In this document: positions 54,846 through 64,000 of the stretch, one piece after another
Position numbering within the stretch: position 1 is the first letter of the stretch
How the letters are laid out: each line of letters opens with the position of its first letter
Assembly: GCA_030052745.1 (NCBI GenBank)
Contig: JANBVO010000047.1
Span: forward strand, 1 to 64,000
Direction: 5' to 3'
DNA length: 64,000 nucleotides
Origin: Pleurostoma richardsiae
Lineage: Eukaryota > Ascomycota > Sordariomycetes > Calosphaeriales > Pleurostomataceae
Notes under the pieces: model-generated
What the model was told of the DNA's origin: nothing
What the model saw: only the letters and a program-made list of their open reading frames with translations
Database searches by the model: none
Translations under genes and position numbers: made by a program

Positions 54846-55832
54846 TCATTTGACTGTGTTCTTCAGGTCCCCCTCGCGCAACCACTGTTCAAATGACTTG
54901 GTCTGTACCTCCGCTTTGAGCTGCTTGGGCTCAATTATACCGTCGAGTCCATCACAGTAGTCAAACTCGGCGAGATACCCAGCTCCCTCCAGGATCTCGA
55001 GCGGAACCTTGGTCTTCTCGTGCAGAGCCTGGACGGTTGTCTGGGTGTATGTCATCTTTCTTCCGGTCACACTGGCCCAGATGTCGACAACATCCGCGAT
55101 GGACAGGTGGCTCGACGTGTTGTACGCGAGGAGTCTGGTTCCGGGGGCCTCGTCCTCAACCAGAGCGCGGACGAAAGGGCCAGTGGCTTCTGTTGGATCG
55201 ACAATCGGCACTCGCCTGTTGCTCGGGAGCGGCAGCGCGAAGCCATACCCTCCTGTCTCTGGGTCTTTCTGAGGCACAACAAAAGCGTTCGTGTTGTATG
55301 CGCCGAGGTAGATGAGGGACGTCCGTCTCGCGAGCTCCGGCTGGCCATGCTCAATATACTCCACGATGCTGGCTTTGGCTTCCGTGTGCAGGGCCCTGTG
55401 GTACTTCCCGTGGGAAGCCTTTTTGATGGACTGTAATGCTGAGTAGACGAACCTCTCCAGGGTCGGCACCATGGCGGCGGCGACGACGGCGTTCTTTCCG
55501 CGGGAGACCTCGGTGTCGTACGCGAGTCTGCTGCTGGTCTCGACGCTCGCTCCAGAGGCGAGGGAGCCGCGGAAGGTTGCGAAGAAGTCCGTGTTAAGGA
55601 AGATGGCGTTAGCACCGCCAAACGCCCGAGACAGCGAGGAGGGATCGTCGAGGTCTGCTTGAACGACCTCGGCCCCCAGGGCAGTGAGGGTTTGCGCAGC
55701 ATCTGAGGAGGGATTGCGTGTGAGGCAGCGCACATGCCAAGCGGGCAGGCGGAGGAATGTGCGCGCAACTGAACCGCCCTGTTTCCCGGTTGCGCCGACC
55801 ACGGCGATGATCTTCTTGTCTGGAGACGCCAT
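54846..55832 (-). CDS. NmrA-like NAD(P)-binding family protein
   Basis: A single exon of 328 residues from ATG to TGA. It opens MASPDKKIIAVVGATGKQGG, with the glycine-rich dinucleotide motif GATGKQG (13-19) of NmrA-type atypical short-chain dehydrogenases. VRCLTRNPSS (second strand, NADP-type Arg) and LGAEVVQADLDDPSSLSRAF (the 'GAEVV.GDL.D..SL..A' signature) follow, then a long C-terminal half typical of the family. There is no catalytic Tyr-x-x-x-Lys in the classic place, consistent with a redox-sensing or regulatory role. NmrA of Aspergillus binds the GATA factor AreA. It is divergent from the bZIP gene over 429 bp, with a TATA element about 82 bp upstream of the ATG. Confidence 0.9.
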   Translation of the reverse strand: MASPDKKIIAVVGATGKQGGSVARTFLRLPAWHVRCLTRNPSSDAAQTLTALGAEVVQADLDDPSSLSRAFGGANAIFLNTDFFATFRGSLASGASVETSSRLAYDTEVSRGKNAVVAAAMVPTLERFVYSALQSIKKASHGKYHRALHTEAKASIVEYIEHGQPELARRTSLIYLGAYNTNAFVVPQKDPETGGYGFALPLPSNRRVPIVDPTEATGPFVRALVEDEAPGTRLLAYNTSSHLSIADVVDIWASVTGRKMTYTQTTVQALHEKTKVPLEILEGAGYLAEFDYCDGLDGIIEPKQLKAEVQTKSFEQWLREGDLKNTVK

Positions 55833-55913
55833 TGCTGTATTTCTAGGCAGACGACGGGACTTGAGAAGAGAGAGCCCAAGATGGTGAAACGAGAGAACGA
55901 GACGGACCCGGGG

Positions 55914-55924
55914 AATATATATCC
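55914..55924 (-). promoter_or_regulatory. TATA-like element upstream of the NmrA-like gene
   Basis: The minus strand reads GGATATATATT about 82-92 bp before the ATG. Position and sequence fit a fungal TATA box; no transcription start was seen. Confidence 0.5.
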
Positions 55925-55943
55925 TTTTGCAACCGCCAGCCTA

Positions 55944-55950
55944 TTAGTCA
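55944..55950. promoter_or_regulatory. AP-1/Yap-like site in the shared promoter
   Basis: TTAGTCA (TGACTAA on the other strand) is a classic fungal bZIP recognition heptamer. It lies between the divergent NmrA-like and bZIP genes. A single 7-bp match can occur by chance. Confidence 0.35.
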
Positions 55951-56261
55951 CGGTGGAATCATGGCATCGAGCATCGCAGGCTCAACATCGCGCCAACGAT
56001 GCCTGCCTGTGGCTTATGGTTGTAGTGCGCGCAACCCGCGAGATGCTTGTTATATGATTGGGTGAGAACCAGTAAGCCAGAGCCCAGCCATCGGATTTCG
56101 GTAGGACCGGACAGCCCGGGCGCAGCCTGTGGGCTCGGAGATGGAGTGGAGAGAGTCTGGCTTACTGTTTCACGTGTCTCCGTGAATTATCACGCAGTAA
56201 GGCTTTCTGCGCCCACCTGTGGGAACCAGGCAACTGTCCCAGGACATTTGTGGCAGACACA

Positions 56262-57661
56262 ATGGACGCGGAAGATGATGCTAAGCCTCGAAAGAGAGTC
56301 GTCACGCCTGCTCGCAGGGAGCAGAACAGAGTAGCCCAGAAGCTTTATCGTAAGCCACCAGAAAGACCTCTCTGACAGGTCCAAGTTGATTGCTCTGCCA
56401 CTGGGCGGAAATTAACCCCTTCCAAGGTCAGAGACGAAAGAGCCGCCAACAGGCTCTGCGGGAGCGGAACCAGGAGAAACCGACCAGGCCACTCGTGTTA
56501 CGACCGCAGCCGTCTCCCCGGACAACCAGCGATGGTGCATTCTCATCAGGCAACGCTGAATTTCGAGTAGTAGGGCAGGAGGAGGTGCTCCTTGATGGGA
56601 GCCAGCGCGAAACGGCCGCGGTCCTTGACCACAGTCCATCTTGCGACCCGGAGTATGTCCGCTGGGTCGACGTCCAGTCTGCGCAAGTCAGTCTTGTCCT
56701 ACAATCTGACGGCAATAGCGTTGGACATCTCGATCGAAGCCTTGGAACTCGGGTGCAGGATGCATTTCCTCGGGAGGGCAACCCATGCTCAGATGGCAGC
56801 TGCCAGTTTTCTGTCACATCCAACAACCCACAGGCTTTGCCCGGTTTAACGGACCAGGACACCGGGCTACATAGCATGTTTGGGTCTTATGCCTCAGACA
56901 GACCTTCGAGACAGTTATTCTCCCGGCGAGCGTCTGGGTCCCTTCTGCATGATGGCACGATACCGATGCCTCCCACGAGGGCATGCACGATACAAGAACC
57001 GTCAGCGCTCTGGGATGCTCCTGCACTGGGAGTCTCACAGTTGACAAGTCCTACCGTCGATAGTCCAGCGCAACCAGATATCATAACGGATGAGGCCACC
57101 CAGGCTTTGTTACCCGACCCATACCAAAACAGCATCCAGCTCGCCAAGACAATCACCTACAGTGCGTTCCTCAGCAACGCCCTGAGCTTGAATTTCAGCA
57201 TTCGCGAACTGGTCTACTCCAACTGCCGCGGCACCCAGTCACCCTTCTATCGCGCCAGCACGCCGCAGAGCGACGCCCGAGAAGTCGTGGCTGCAGTCTC
57301 TAGCCCCTCGATGCCGTCACACCTGCAGCCGACGCTCCAGCAGGTCCTCATCCCGCACCATCCCTTCATTGACCTCTTGCCGTTTCCCGCGCTCCGCTCC
57401 CGGGTCATCGCACTAAGCGCGTCCATGCCGCATGTCTTTGATATCATGGAACTCAAAGTGGACATCTACGTCCGAGGCGGTCTCGTGTGCTGGGTGGGGG
57501 GCACCAGCGGCCAGCCGTGGGACATGCGTAGCTGGGAAGCAGCGCCCTGGTTCTTAAGGAAGTGGAGGTTACTCGTTGACGGAGAGGATGGGGAGTTGTG
57601 GAAGTCCAGTGTTTGGTGGCAGGGTATGAGGAACGAAGGCTCGGCATCGACATCGCTTTGA
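56262..57661 (+). CDS. bZIP transcription factor with C-terminal DUF3425
   Basis: Exons 56262-56349 and 56427-57661 are joined over a 77-bp intron (GTAAGC...TTCCAAG), giving 440 residues. Splicing restores the basic region exactly: RRREQ-type start, then NRVAQKLYRQRRKSRQQALR, the N-x-x-A-Q-x-x-Y-R-Q-R-x-K pattern of fungal DUF3425 bZIPs. The intron falls inside the YR codon pair. A short leucine-poor zipper region follows, then a disordered Ser/Pro/Gln-rich middle. The DUF3425 domain (about 270-425) has LVYSNCRGTQSPFY, HHPFIDLLPFPALRSRVIAL, MELKVDIYVRGGLVCWVGG and EAAPWFLRKWRLLVD. Members regulate stress responses and secondary metabolism. It is divergent from NmrA and convergent with the secreted-protein gene 284 bp away. 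Confidence 0.9.
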
Positions 57662-57945
57662 TTGTCATACGGTTTATGCGCTTTCGATATGTGCGATGGC
57701 GATGCCGCTCTTGGCGGTGCGGGTTTTTCAAAAGACAAGGGAACGAGCAGGAAGCAACGAGCAGGAAGCAATATCAGCGAGCTACTGGCTCCAGGCCTGA
57801 CAGGCACACGGGTAGTCACAGAGTGTTGCGCGATACTGGCAAGGAAGCTGTGATTCCCGATGCAGCAATACTAACTTTTCAGGACGAATAGCTTCGTCAC
57901 CTGTCTCCTATTACAGCCTACAGGAAGCCGACGCACATTGATTGC

Positions 57946-59194
57946 TCATTCGAAGCTCTGTGACTCCGTTAGTATAGGTTGTGTCAGCATCGACAGCCCT
58001 GCAGCAACGTACAATCTTAATAGCCTGCAGGATGTTGGGATAAGCAGTATACCCAACCACGACTGTCCTGCCAGACGCATCATACTGTGTCTGCTGGGTA
58101 GGGCTGTAAACGAAAGGGTAGCCGCCTTGGACGTCGAACAGAGTGAACTGATCACTCCACGGACCCTCAGGGTTGGGAGCGGTCTTGCCAACGATATAGG
58201 CGTACGCTGTTCAGAACGTGAGCCTGGTCCGTCAAAACTAAAGCCACGTACTACTTGCACGTATACAGGTAGAGGTACTGCTGAAGGTACGAGTTCCAGG
58301 TGATTTGGCCCTGCCCGGTGGACCCGGTGTACAGGACGGCTTCCTGCTCCGACGGGCTGTAGACGCGATTTGGGGTGTAGGCGCTCCCATTCCAGTACTC
58401 ATACTGGCTCATGTCTTGCTGAGAGGCGTGAGGGACACGTGCGACGTAGATTCCGTCGTAGAACAGGGTGGTGTTTGCGCCGCCGAAGACGTAAACATAT
58501 CCGTCAGGCGCCAGGACAGACGTATGGTCGCCCCAGTTGGGTTCCTGGTGAGAGTCCCACCAGTATCTGTGGGAGTCAGCCTAGTGACGGGCCCTGAGAT
58601 GGACTTCGGTAATATCCTTTACTCTGAAGTGCGCTGGCAGGTCGGATATGGACCCGAGACGTCGACAATTGCAATGCCGGCACCAACAATATCGTCGTGG
58701 ACAGTGTCGGGGCGATGATTCTTCAAAAAATAAAGAACCCCTTGAGTGTCTGAGCCTGGAATTGCGATGACGTTTGTGATACCCATTCCGTATTGAGCTT
58801 CGGTCTCACCTGGAGCAATCTCGCCAGGAAGATAACCGCAGAACATTTGAGCGTTCCCATCTGCATCTAGGTTGAAGTCCGTGATGCTGAGAGGGATATC
58901 GGTAGCATAGGCTGCGGAATTCGCATGGAGCAACACGCAAGGTTGAGTCTGATAATACCGGTCCTCAGCCGATCCGTCGCCACATACCAGCGTATCACCA
59001 TAAGAACCAAGGCAAGTCCTTCCAACACAACCGGCAAAGCCGAGGTCACGGATATCCTCAGTGTTGGTGCTGGTCACATTGCCGAGGAACTCAACCGAGA
59101 AGTCTGGAGTTCTTTTGACCAATGGTGACGCGGTCGAGGTGCCCAGCATGAGCAGAAAGAAAGACACAGCCCGAGGAGACAAGATGCGAAGCAT
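57946..59194 (-). CDS. Secreted protein, possible beta-propeller (DUF4185-like)
   Basis: Exons 59194-58623, 58566-58259, 58206-58013 and 57957-57946 sum to 1086 nt (361 residues). Intron 1 is GTAAAG...GCTGACTCCCACAG; intron 2 has a GC donor (GCAAGT...AACAG, 52 bp); intron 3 has GTACGT, a perfect TACTAAC branch site and CACAG; the last exon is AGC TTC GAA TGA. The start is the ATG of MLRILSPRAVSFFLLMLGTS, a signal peptide with a following dibasic LVKR site. The mature part has repeated aromatic/Gly motifs (YWWDSHQEPNWGDHTSVLAP, DGYVYVFGGANTTLFYDGIY, GQGQITWNSYLQQYLYLYT, APNPEGPWSDQFTLFD), which suggest blades of a propeller like DUF4185/GH43-type proteins. Cysteine pairs fit secretion. The substrate is unknown. 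A TATA box lies 67 bp upstream. Confidence 0.82.
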
Positions 59195-59260
59195 TGCGAC
59201 AATAGAGAGCAAGCTGGGTATTTGTCAATAGCCCTTGCCCTCGGGCCTTTGTGAAGTGAC

Positions 59261-59266
59261 TTTATA
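59261..59266 (-). promoter_or_regulatory. TATA box of the secreted-protein gene
   Basis: TATAAA on the minus strand, 67 bp before the ATG at 59194. Confidence 0.55.
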
Positions 59267-60659
59267 TGCTCTTGGACTTTCGTAAACACACATTCAGTCG
59301 GAATACGAGCAGCTTGGAGCTTGACCACCTGGTCGGACCAAATCCCGTAGGTAGCCTCCGTCGAGTCCGTCGGTCGGTTCAGGGGGTTTCGACCCTGGAA
59401 CAATCCGATCAGATGTTGAAACGGCACGAGGACAATTTGACACCATGGAATCCTGAGAGCGGGCCCAACAGGTAATGGAGGCACTGTTTTGGGAACGGTC
59501 CGAGGGACCGGGGCAGTACCGCTCCGAGCTCTCCGCGGATCTCGGGGCAGCCTCGTAGATTGCTTCTCGCAGAAATGGTCTGGTGCCCCACGGGGACTAG
59601 TTAGTGCAGAACTGGGATCTCCAGACTACACGAGGGGGGGGGGGAATTGGTCAAACTCCGAGCTCCGAAAGCTTGGCCATTCCTCGGAACAGGAACGGAA
59701 GCAGAACAAAATCTTCGGATCTCTTGGAGGCACAAGACTACCCAAGTAACATCAGACTGCTCATCATCCGACTTGGTCTTCCACGTACCGTACCACGTCT
59801 ACGACGGAATTTCTCAGAATCATAACAGACTGGACCGAATCTGGCTGGTAGGACCTCAGGTATCAGAGCATGTGGCGCGTGGCATGCTTTAATCGCGCTG
59901 TTACTTGACCTGACGTTCCTGAAAGCATCAACTCTCGCCATACAGGGATGTCAGCCATATACAGGATGGTAAGCAGTGCAGCTTCTTGAGAAAGATTAGG
60001 GGATGCCGCATGCCTGCGTCCTCGGGTGGAGAGCATCGGCTGCAACGTCGAAGGCACCGCCAGCGATGACGCGCTGAATGGTGCAAGGCGTGAAGCCATC
60101 GTGGATGGCACTGGAAGTGTTTCATGCATGATGCCGGTGAGCAGGTGAGGCGAGGGAGCTATCATCAGAAGGCAGGCCACTGCAGTAAGGTCGTCTGCCG
60201 AGGAGGCTCACCAACCTGTCGGGAGTAGCTGGTCACACCTTGGTTCTACACCGAGGCCCCTCACGAGAGATTCAGCATGGTATGTAGGTTTGGCACCGCC
60301 TCGCTAGGCGCTTCCCCGCACAAGTCACCCCAGAATTAGACCTCTTCCAGCGCAGTGACTGCTCCGTAGTTATCATGTAGTTTCGTCAGAATGCGTTAGG
60401 CTTGCTCTGCCTCGCCCATCCGGGACTAGTCCCAGCATTAAGTAGTTCTAGTTACCTTAGGTATGCATCGTCTCCAATCCATCGCCTTACCCCGGTTATG
60501 ACAGCAGTCTCTCCACGACTGCATCGACGTGCCGTGAACCAACAGGCATACCCGTCACGCACGGATGGACAGCCACTCTCAGAGAGCGCATCATCTATAG
60601 TTCTCGTCGAGCACGATCTTGCATGCGTAGAGTCCCAGGGAGGTCCCGGCTTGAGCACC
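59267..60659. other. Divergent promoter region, no supported gene
   Basis: About 1.4 kb between the secreted-protein gene and the Zn2Cys6 gene. A G-run (gggggggggg near 59635) and short open frames occur; none has motif support. The 3' part upstream of 60660 stays open in the regulator's frame back to about 60400, with another ATG at 60498. Confidence 0.45.
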
Positions 60660-62903
60660 ATGATCACGACATTCCTCGGCCCAGAGGGACCGGAAACCGT
60701 CGCCACACGACTGGGTCGTCGGCGCCCCGCGGTTGCCAGAGCCTGTGCCGACTGCCAGCGGCGCAAGGTGAAGTGTAATGGTCAATTGCCGTGCTACAAC
60801 TGTCGTGTTGGGCATGTCCCGTGCCAATATGTCGAGCGTCGTCGACGGGCTGACAGACAGTGAGGACCCTCGTTGCGGTGCTGAGCGTAACTCGAGAGAA
60901 GGAGCGTTCGCTGACGTACTACTAATCGACAAGACCCAGAGGGTTTGTGCCCAGCGAGGCGGAAGACTATGCGGCCATCTTCAAACGACTTTTTGGCCAA
61001 ATTCCGTCCTCGGCGGTCAGAGACTGCTCTCGCGACCGCCTTCTCAACCTCCTCATCAACCCAAACGGAGAAGGCAGCGCCCAGAACTCGCCCACCACAG
61101 GGCTGAACACGGAGCCAATGGTGCAGACTCCTTCTACCTCGCCCACGGTCTACGAAGCTGTTCAGCGGCTGCAAACGCTCGAGGACGGCGCCGCGGAGAG
61201 GTTCGAATGGGATGAGAGTGTTCCCGGCCTCCAGGACGCGGGTGCAGACGACGTGAATGCACTTTCGCTGTCGGCTCACTCTCGCTCCTCCTTCCTGGGT
61301 ATCTCTTCCGTGGCGGCGGTGGTCCGAGTGCTGGTGAAGGTTCTTCCAGGCTCGATTCAGCATGAGAAGGAGGCACGGCCAACGAGAGCTCCCGAGGCAG
61401 GACCTGCTGCGTTGCCTGCTTTTCCCAGCGCCGTGCCTGGCTCTGCCCCGCAGCTGTCGTATCATGAAGGCCAGCGACTGATTGATGCCTACTTCTCCCA
61501 AGTCCACATCTTCGCTCCCATGGTCCACGAGCCGACATTTAGGAACCAGTACCTGTCCCGAAACCGAAGGGACTCGCCCTGGATGGCTCTGCTGTATATG
61601 GTGCTAGCCCTTGGAAGTGTCGCCTCTTCCACGTCTGATTCGGAGGAGGACATTGTCTACTATCGGGCGGCACAAGCTCATCTGGGCCTGGAGAGCTTCG
61701 GGAGCGGGCAGATGGAGACGCTGCAGGCGCTTATCCTGATGGGGGGCCTGTACCTGCACTACAGGAACCGGCCGAATATGGCTTCCGCGATTATGGGCGC
61801 CACGAACAGGATCGCCTGTGGCCTTGGGCTGCACAGAGAGTTCCATGGCGGCGTGGCCCAAGGACTCGCCGAAACAGAGGTCAGGCGGAGGACTTGGTGG
61901 AGCAACTATGTTGTAGACATATGGGGATCGATCACGCTGGGGAGGCCATATCATGCTGCTAAATTCGACGTCAAACCCCCGCGGAATCTTATAGACGATC
62001 AGGTAACCTCTACGAGTTTTGAGCGGGACCCCTCTGATACAGACTGATCATGGCGAGTAGGCCGGCGAGGCAGCTGCGAACGAACCTACGATCCATTCTC
62101 CGTTGATCCACAACATCGCGCTTTGCGACATCATGGGCCAGATCCAGTCGAGGCTGCACATGTCTCCGATCTTAGAGCGCAAGGAGATCGCCGCCTACGA
62201 TAAGATGCTGGTAGATTGGTATCGACAGCTTCCGGCCTACATGCAGCCGCCGAATCCATGCCCGGCCTCCTTGCAGGTCGTCCGCGCAGTCTTCACGTGG
62301 AGGTATCAAAACATCCGAATCCTGCTTCACAGGGCCGTTGTTCTTGATGCAACGATACGGCAGATACTTTTTGCCGGTCTTGAGGCAGAGGAGCAGAAGG
62401 TGGTCGCCCAATGCCGGCAGCTCGCGGCCGAGTCGATCCTAAGTATCAAGTCTGAGTGGCGGCCAACAAAGATGTCCGGATGGAACGGGGTCTGGTTCCT
62501 CTTCCAAGCCTGCCTGGTCCCACTAATGGCACTGGCGACCGAAGCGCCCGAAGACCCAGACTCTCCGAACTGGCGGGCGCAGGTGCAGACGGGGATAGCA
62601 CTGTGTAACGACATGGCACCCTGGAGTCTAGTCGGTGGAAAAACCAAGGCGGTCCTCGAGCAGCTTCTGAGGGGCACCGAACGTGTCTGCCAAGGCGACG
62701 CCAGCGCGGACCCATGCACCGCTGACCTTGATGCTCTGCCCTACCAGCTCAACCAGTCCTTTTTCGGTGGAGATTGGTCCGATGTAATGGGCGGCGAGGA
62801 CTATCCCGTCACCTTCGACCAGAGTTTCCTCGACTCTGCCGCGCACTTTCTAGACGCCGATATCTCCGTCAATGGTGGTCAAGGGAAGGAGAGAGTAAGT
62901 TGA
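60660..62903 (+). CDS. Zn2Cys6 transcription factor with Fungal_trans domain
   Basis: Exons 60660-60859, 60940-62002 and 62061-62903 sum to 2106 nt (701 residues). Introns are 80 bp (GTGAGG, TACTAAT branch, CCCAG) and 58 bp (GTAACC, CTGAT branch, GAGTAG). The start at 60660 has a CACCATGA context and leaves 28 residues before the zinc cluster; an ATG at 60498 in the same frame is the alternative. The cluster ACADCQRRKVKCNGQLPC with the following CRVGHVPC is a perfect C-x2-C-x6-C-x5-C-x2-C-x6-C (Cys29 to Cys55), followed by basic VERRRRADRQ. The Fungal_trans domain covers about 220-430 (DAYFSQVHIFAPMVHEPTF, MGATNRIACGLGLHREF, RRRTWWSNYVVDIWGSI). It binds CGG-type sites as a dimer. A GTAAGT near 62895 could lead to one more exon. 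It may control the neighbouring beta-mannosidase, but that is inference. Confidence 0.92.
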
Positions 62904-63728
62904 TGATGGAGAGGCTCGTAAACCAGATGTTCCGTCCCACGTCTTCCGCGCGATGACGTGATCCAGAGTTTAGTCCAGCGGCGGGTGCCTGACGCTCGCC
63001 TTTACCCCTGCCTCTCAGCCGATGGTCGAACGGTGAAAGGATGGTATTCTCAGTGAAGGATACTCCAATAGGAAGACGCATTGACATGCAGTAAGCATAT
63101 TTCCTATGATACACATCGTCATTGAATCCCGGCCTGGCAAGAGTGGTCAAAGTCGTGTGCCAAGCTTTCTCGCCCTACTCTATAGCGTTAACGACAGTTC
63201 AGCAACTGACAAGTCAACCCCTAGGCTCGGACGTGTCTGGAGCCCTGGGGATCGGCTGGCTGACCTAGAGCCGCAAGATCTAGCATACGGTCGATGCTAT
63301 CTGTGTTAATAAAGCATTTCTGAGGTGAGGATGCTAGCTTGTATATTGTACTTGTTACTGATCGCATGTCAAAGCCCAGCGGCTTGTAGCCATCAGTGCG
63401 GCCGTGTCCGAAAGCGACACGCCCACGCCGGGCTAGTATTCTTGCCCGGAACTATGGTGTGCGTTCAGGCGACTTGTTTGCATCTACGACGGCTGCTGTG
63501 GCGATATCACGATCATTTCCTTCCCGAAGAAATGGCGTCTTCTCCACCATGCTCTATTCTTGAACTGTAAGACCTGATAATCAATGACGGAGCGCGGCTC
63601 TAGATAGCTTCTTGCAACCTTTAGGCCTCTAATTCCATTGGACTCTGCAGCAGACTTCACGAGATACGAAAATGTAGATGGCCCCGGAAGGAGCGAATTT
63701 GTCCGTTGTGTGCTCTCACGCTGGAAGC
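62904..63728. other. Convergent intergenic region
   Basis: This lies between the 3' ends of the Zn2Cys6 gene and the beta-mannosidase gene. Short frames only; nothing supported. Confidence 0.5.
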
Positions 63729-64000
63729 TCACTCGCCCTGGCCCAAGAAACGCCAGCCCAAGGGCTTGTCAGCGGCGCAGAGCCCATGCACTCGAACAGC
63801 TTGCTCGTCCCCTGGAATGACGTCGAGTGCCGAATCACTGAGAGTGATCCCGTCCCGCTCTTCGAGCACGAGACCCTTTGTTGGCCGCAGCGCGCTCACG
63901 AGCAGCTCTCCGCCCTCAGGGCCGAGACGATGTCTCACGTGGACGCCACGGTCCTCGGCAAAGGAAAGATACTTGAACGGCTGAGGCCAGTCAGCATCTC
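63729..64000 (-). CDS. Beta-mannosidase (GH2) C-terminal end, cut by the window edge
   Basis: From the right edge the minus strand is open in one frame to TGA: DADWPQPFKYLSFAEDRGVH, LVSALRPTKGLVLEERDGI, LSDSALDVIPGDEQAVRVHG, PLGWRFLGQGE. This closely matches the C-terminal beta-sandwich of fungal GH2 beta-mannosidases (mndB type: 'WPQPFKYLDF', 'PTKGLVFEER.G..LSDNA.DVIPGDEQ'). The catalytic acid and nucleophile domains lie beyond the window. The intracellular B-type enzyme cleaves beta-1,4-mannosyl residues from mannan oligosaccharides or N-glycan cores. Which subtype this is cannot be decided from 90 residues. Confidence 0.75.
   Translation of the reverse strand, partial: DADWPQPFKYLSFAEDRGVHVRHRLGPEGGELLVSALRPTKGLVLEERDGITLSDSALDVIPGDEQAVRVHGLCAADKPLGWRFLGQGE

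Noticed and set aside
55067-55951. 294-codon minus-strand frame overlapping the NmrA-like gene
   Set aside because: It is an out-of-frame reading of the NmrA coding sequence, Ser/Arg-rich with no domain.
60794-61538. 244-codon minus-strand frame opposite the Zn2Cys6 gene
   Set aside because: The opposite strand carries the zinc cluster and two motif-supported splice junctions; this frame is a shadow.
1-64000. tRNA, rRNA, CRISPR arrays, riboswitches
   Set aside because: No cloverleaf with A/B-box sequences, no rRNA-like conserved blocks and no regularly spaced repeats were found; CRISPR arrays and most riboswitch classes are not expected in this kind of genome.

Overview
This looks like a stretch of a filamentous ascomycete chromosome (Pezizomycotina, most likely an Aspergillus/Penicillium-type eurotiomycete). 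The intact genes have short GT-AG introns of 48-95 bp with CTGAC/CTAAC-like branch sites. They include families typical of that group: hybrid histidine kinase, Zn2Cys6 regulators, bZIP with DUF3425, NmrA, fungal APH-type kinase and GH2 beta-mannosidase. Assignments rest on reading the translations and splice signals by eye; no database search was possible.

The window alternates between intact islands and decayed stretches. Intact islands: 3.3-13.0 kb (small orphan genes plus an APH-like kinase), 31.1-32.3 kb (bHLH factor), 41.7-45.9 kb (seven-exon GAF/histidine kinase/receiver protein) and 54.8-64 kb (NmrA, bZIP, secreted protein, Zn2Cys6 factor, beta-mannosidase end). Decayed stretches: 0-3.2, 13-31, 32.3-41.5 and 46-53.6 kb. 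These hold recognisable relics: casein kinase 1, two 2EXR/F-box-like copies, an alpha/beta hydrolase, a kinesin-5 tail, two Zn2Cys6 factors, an F-box-like protein, a histidine phosphatase and a CorA-like transporter. There are also three pieces of NB-ARC/TPR NLR genes and two DUF3435 tyrosine recombinases. Many breaks look like C-to-T or G-to-A changes, and repeat copies differ mostly by transitions, which fits repeat-induced point mutation (RIP).

DUF3435 proteins are the 'captain' recombinases of Starship giant transposons, and NLRs are frequent Starship cargo. Two decayed DUF3435 genes on the same strand (38.99-40.86 and 47.04-48.06 kb) bracket an intact hybrid histidine kinase. The best working idea is therefore that the middle of the window is the remains of one or two Starship-like elements, layered with smaller repeats. 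One 0.8 kb repeat is present at 17.1 and 48.8 kb; the second copy truncates an NLR TPR region.

The right-hand island reads like normal host sequence. NmrA and the bZIP gene are divergent over a 429-bp promoter with a TATA element and an AP-1-like site. The bZIP gene converges on a secreted four-exon protein that uses a GC-AG intron and a 12-nt last exon. A Zn2Cys6 regulator and the 3' end of a beta-mannosidase follow. The left island is odd: five of its genes have no family I recognise, and two pairs overlap tail to tail.
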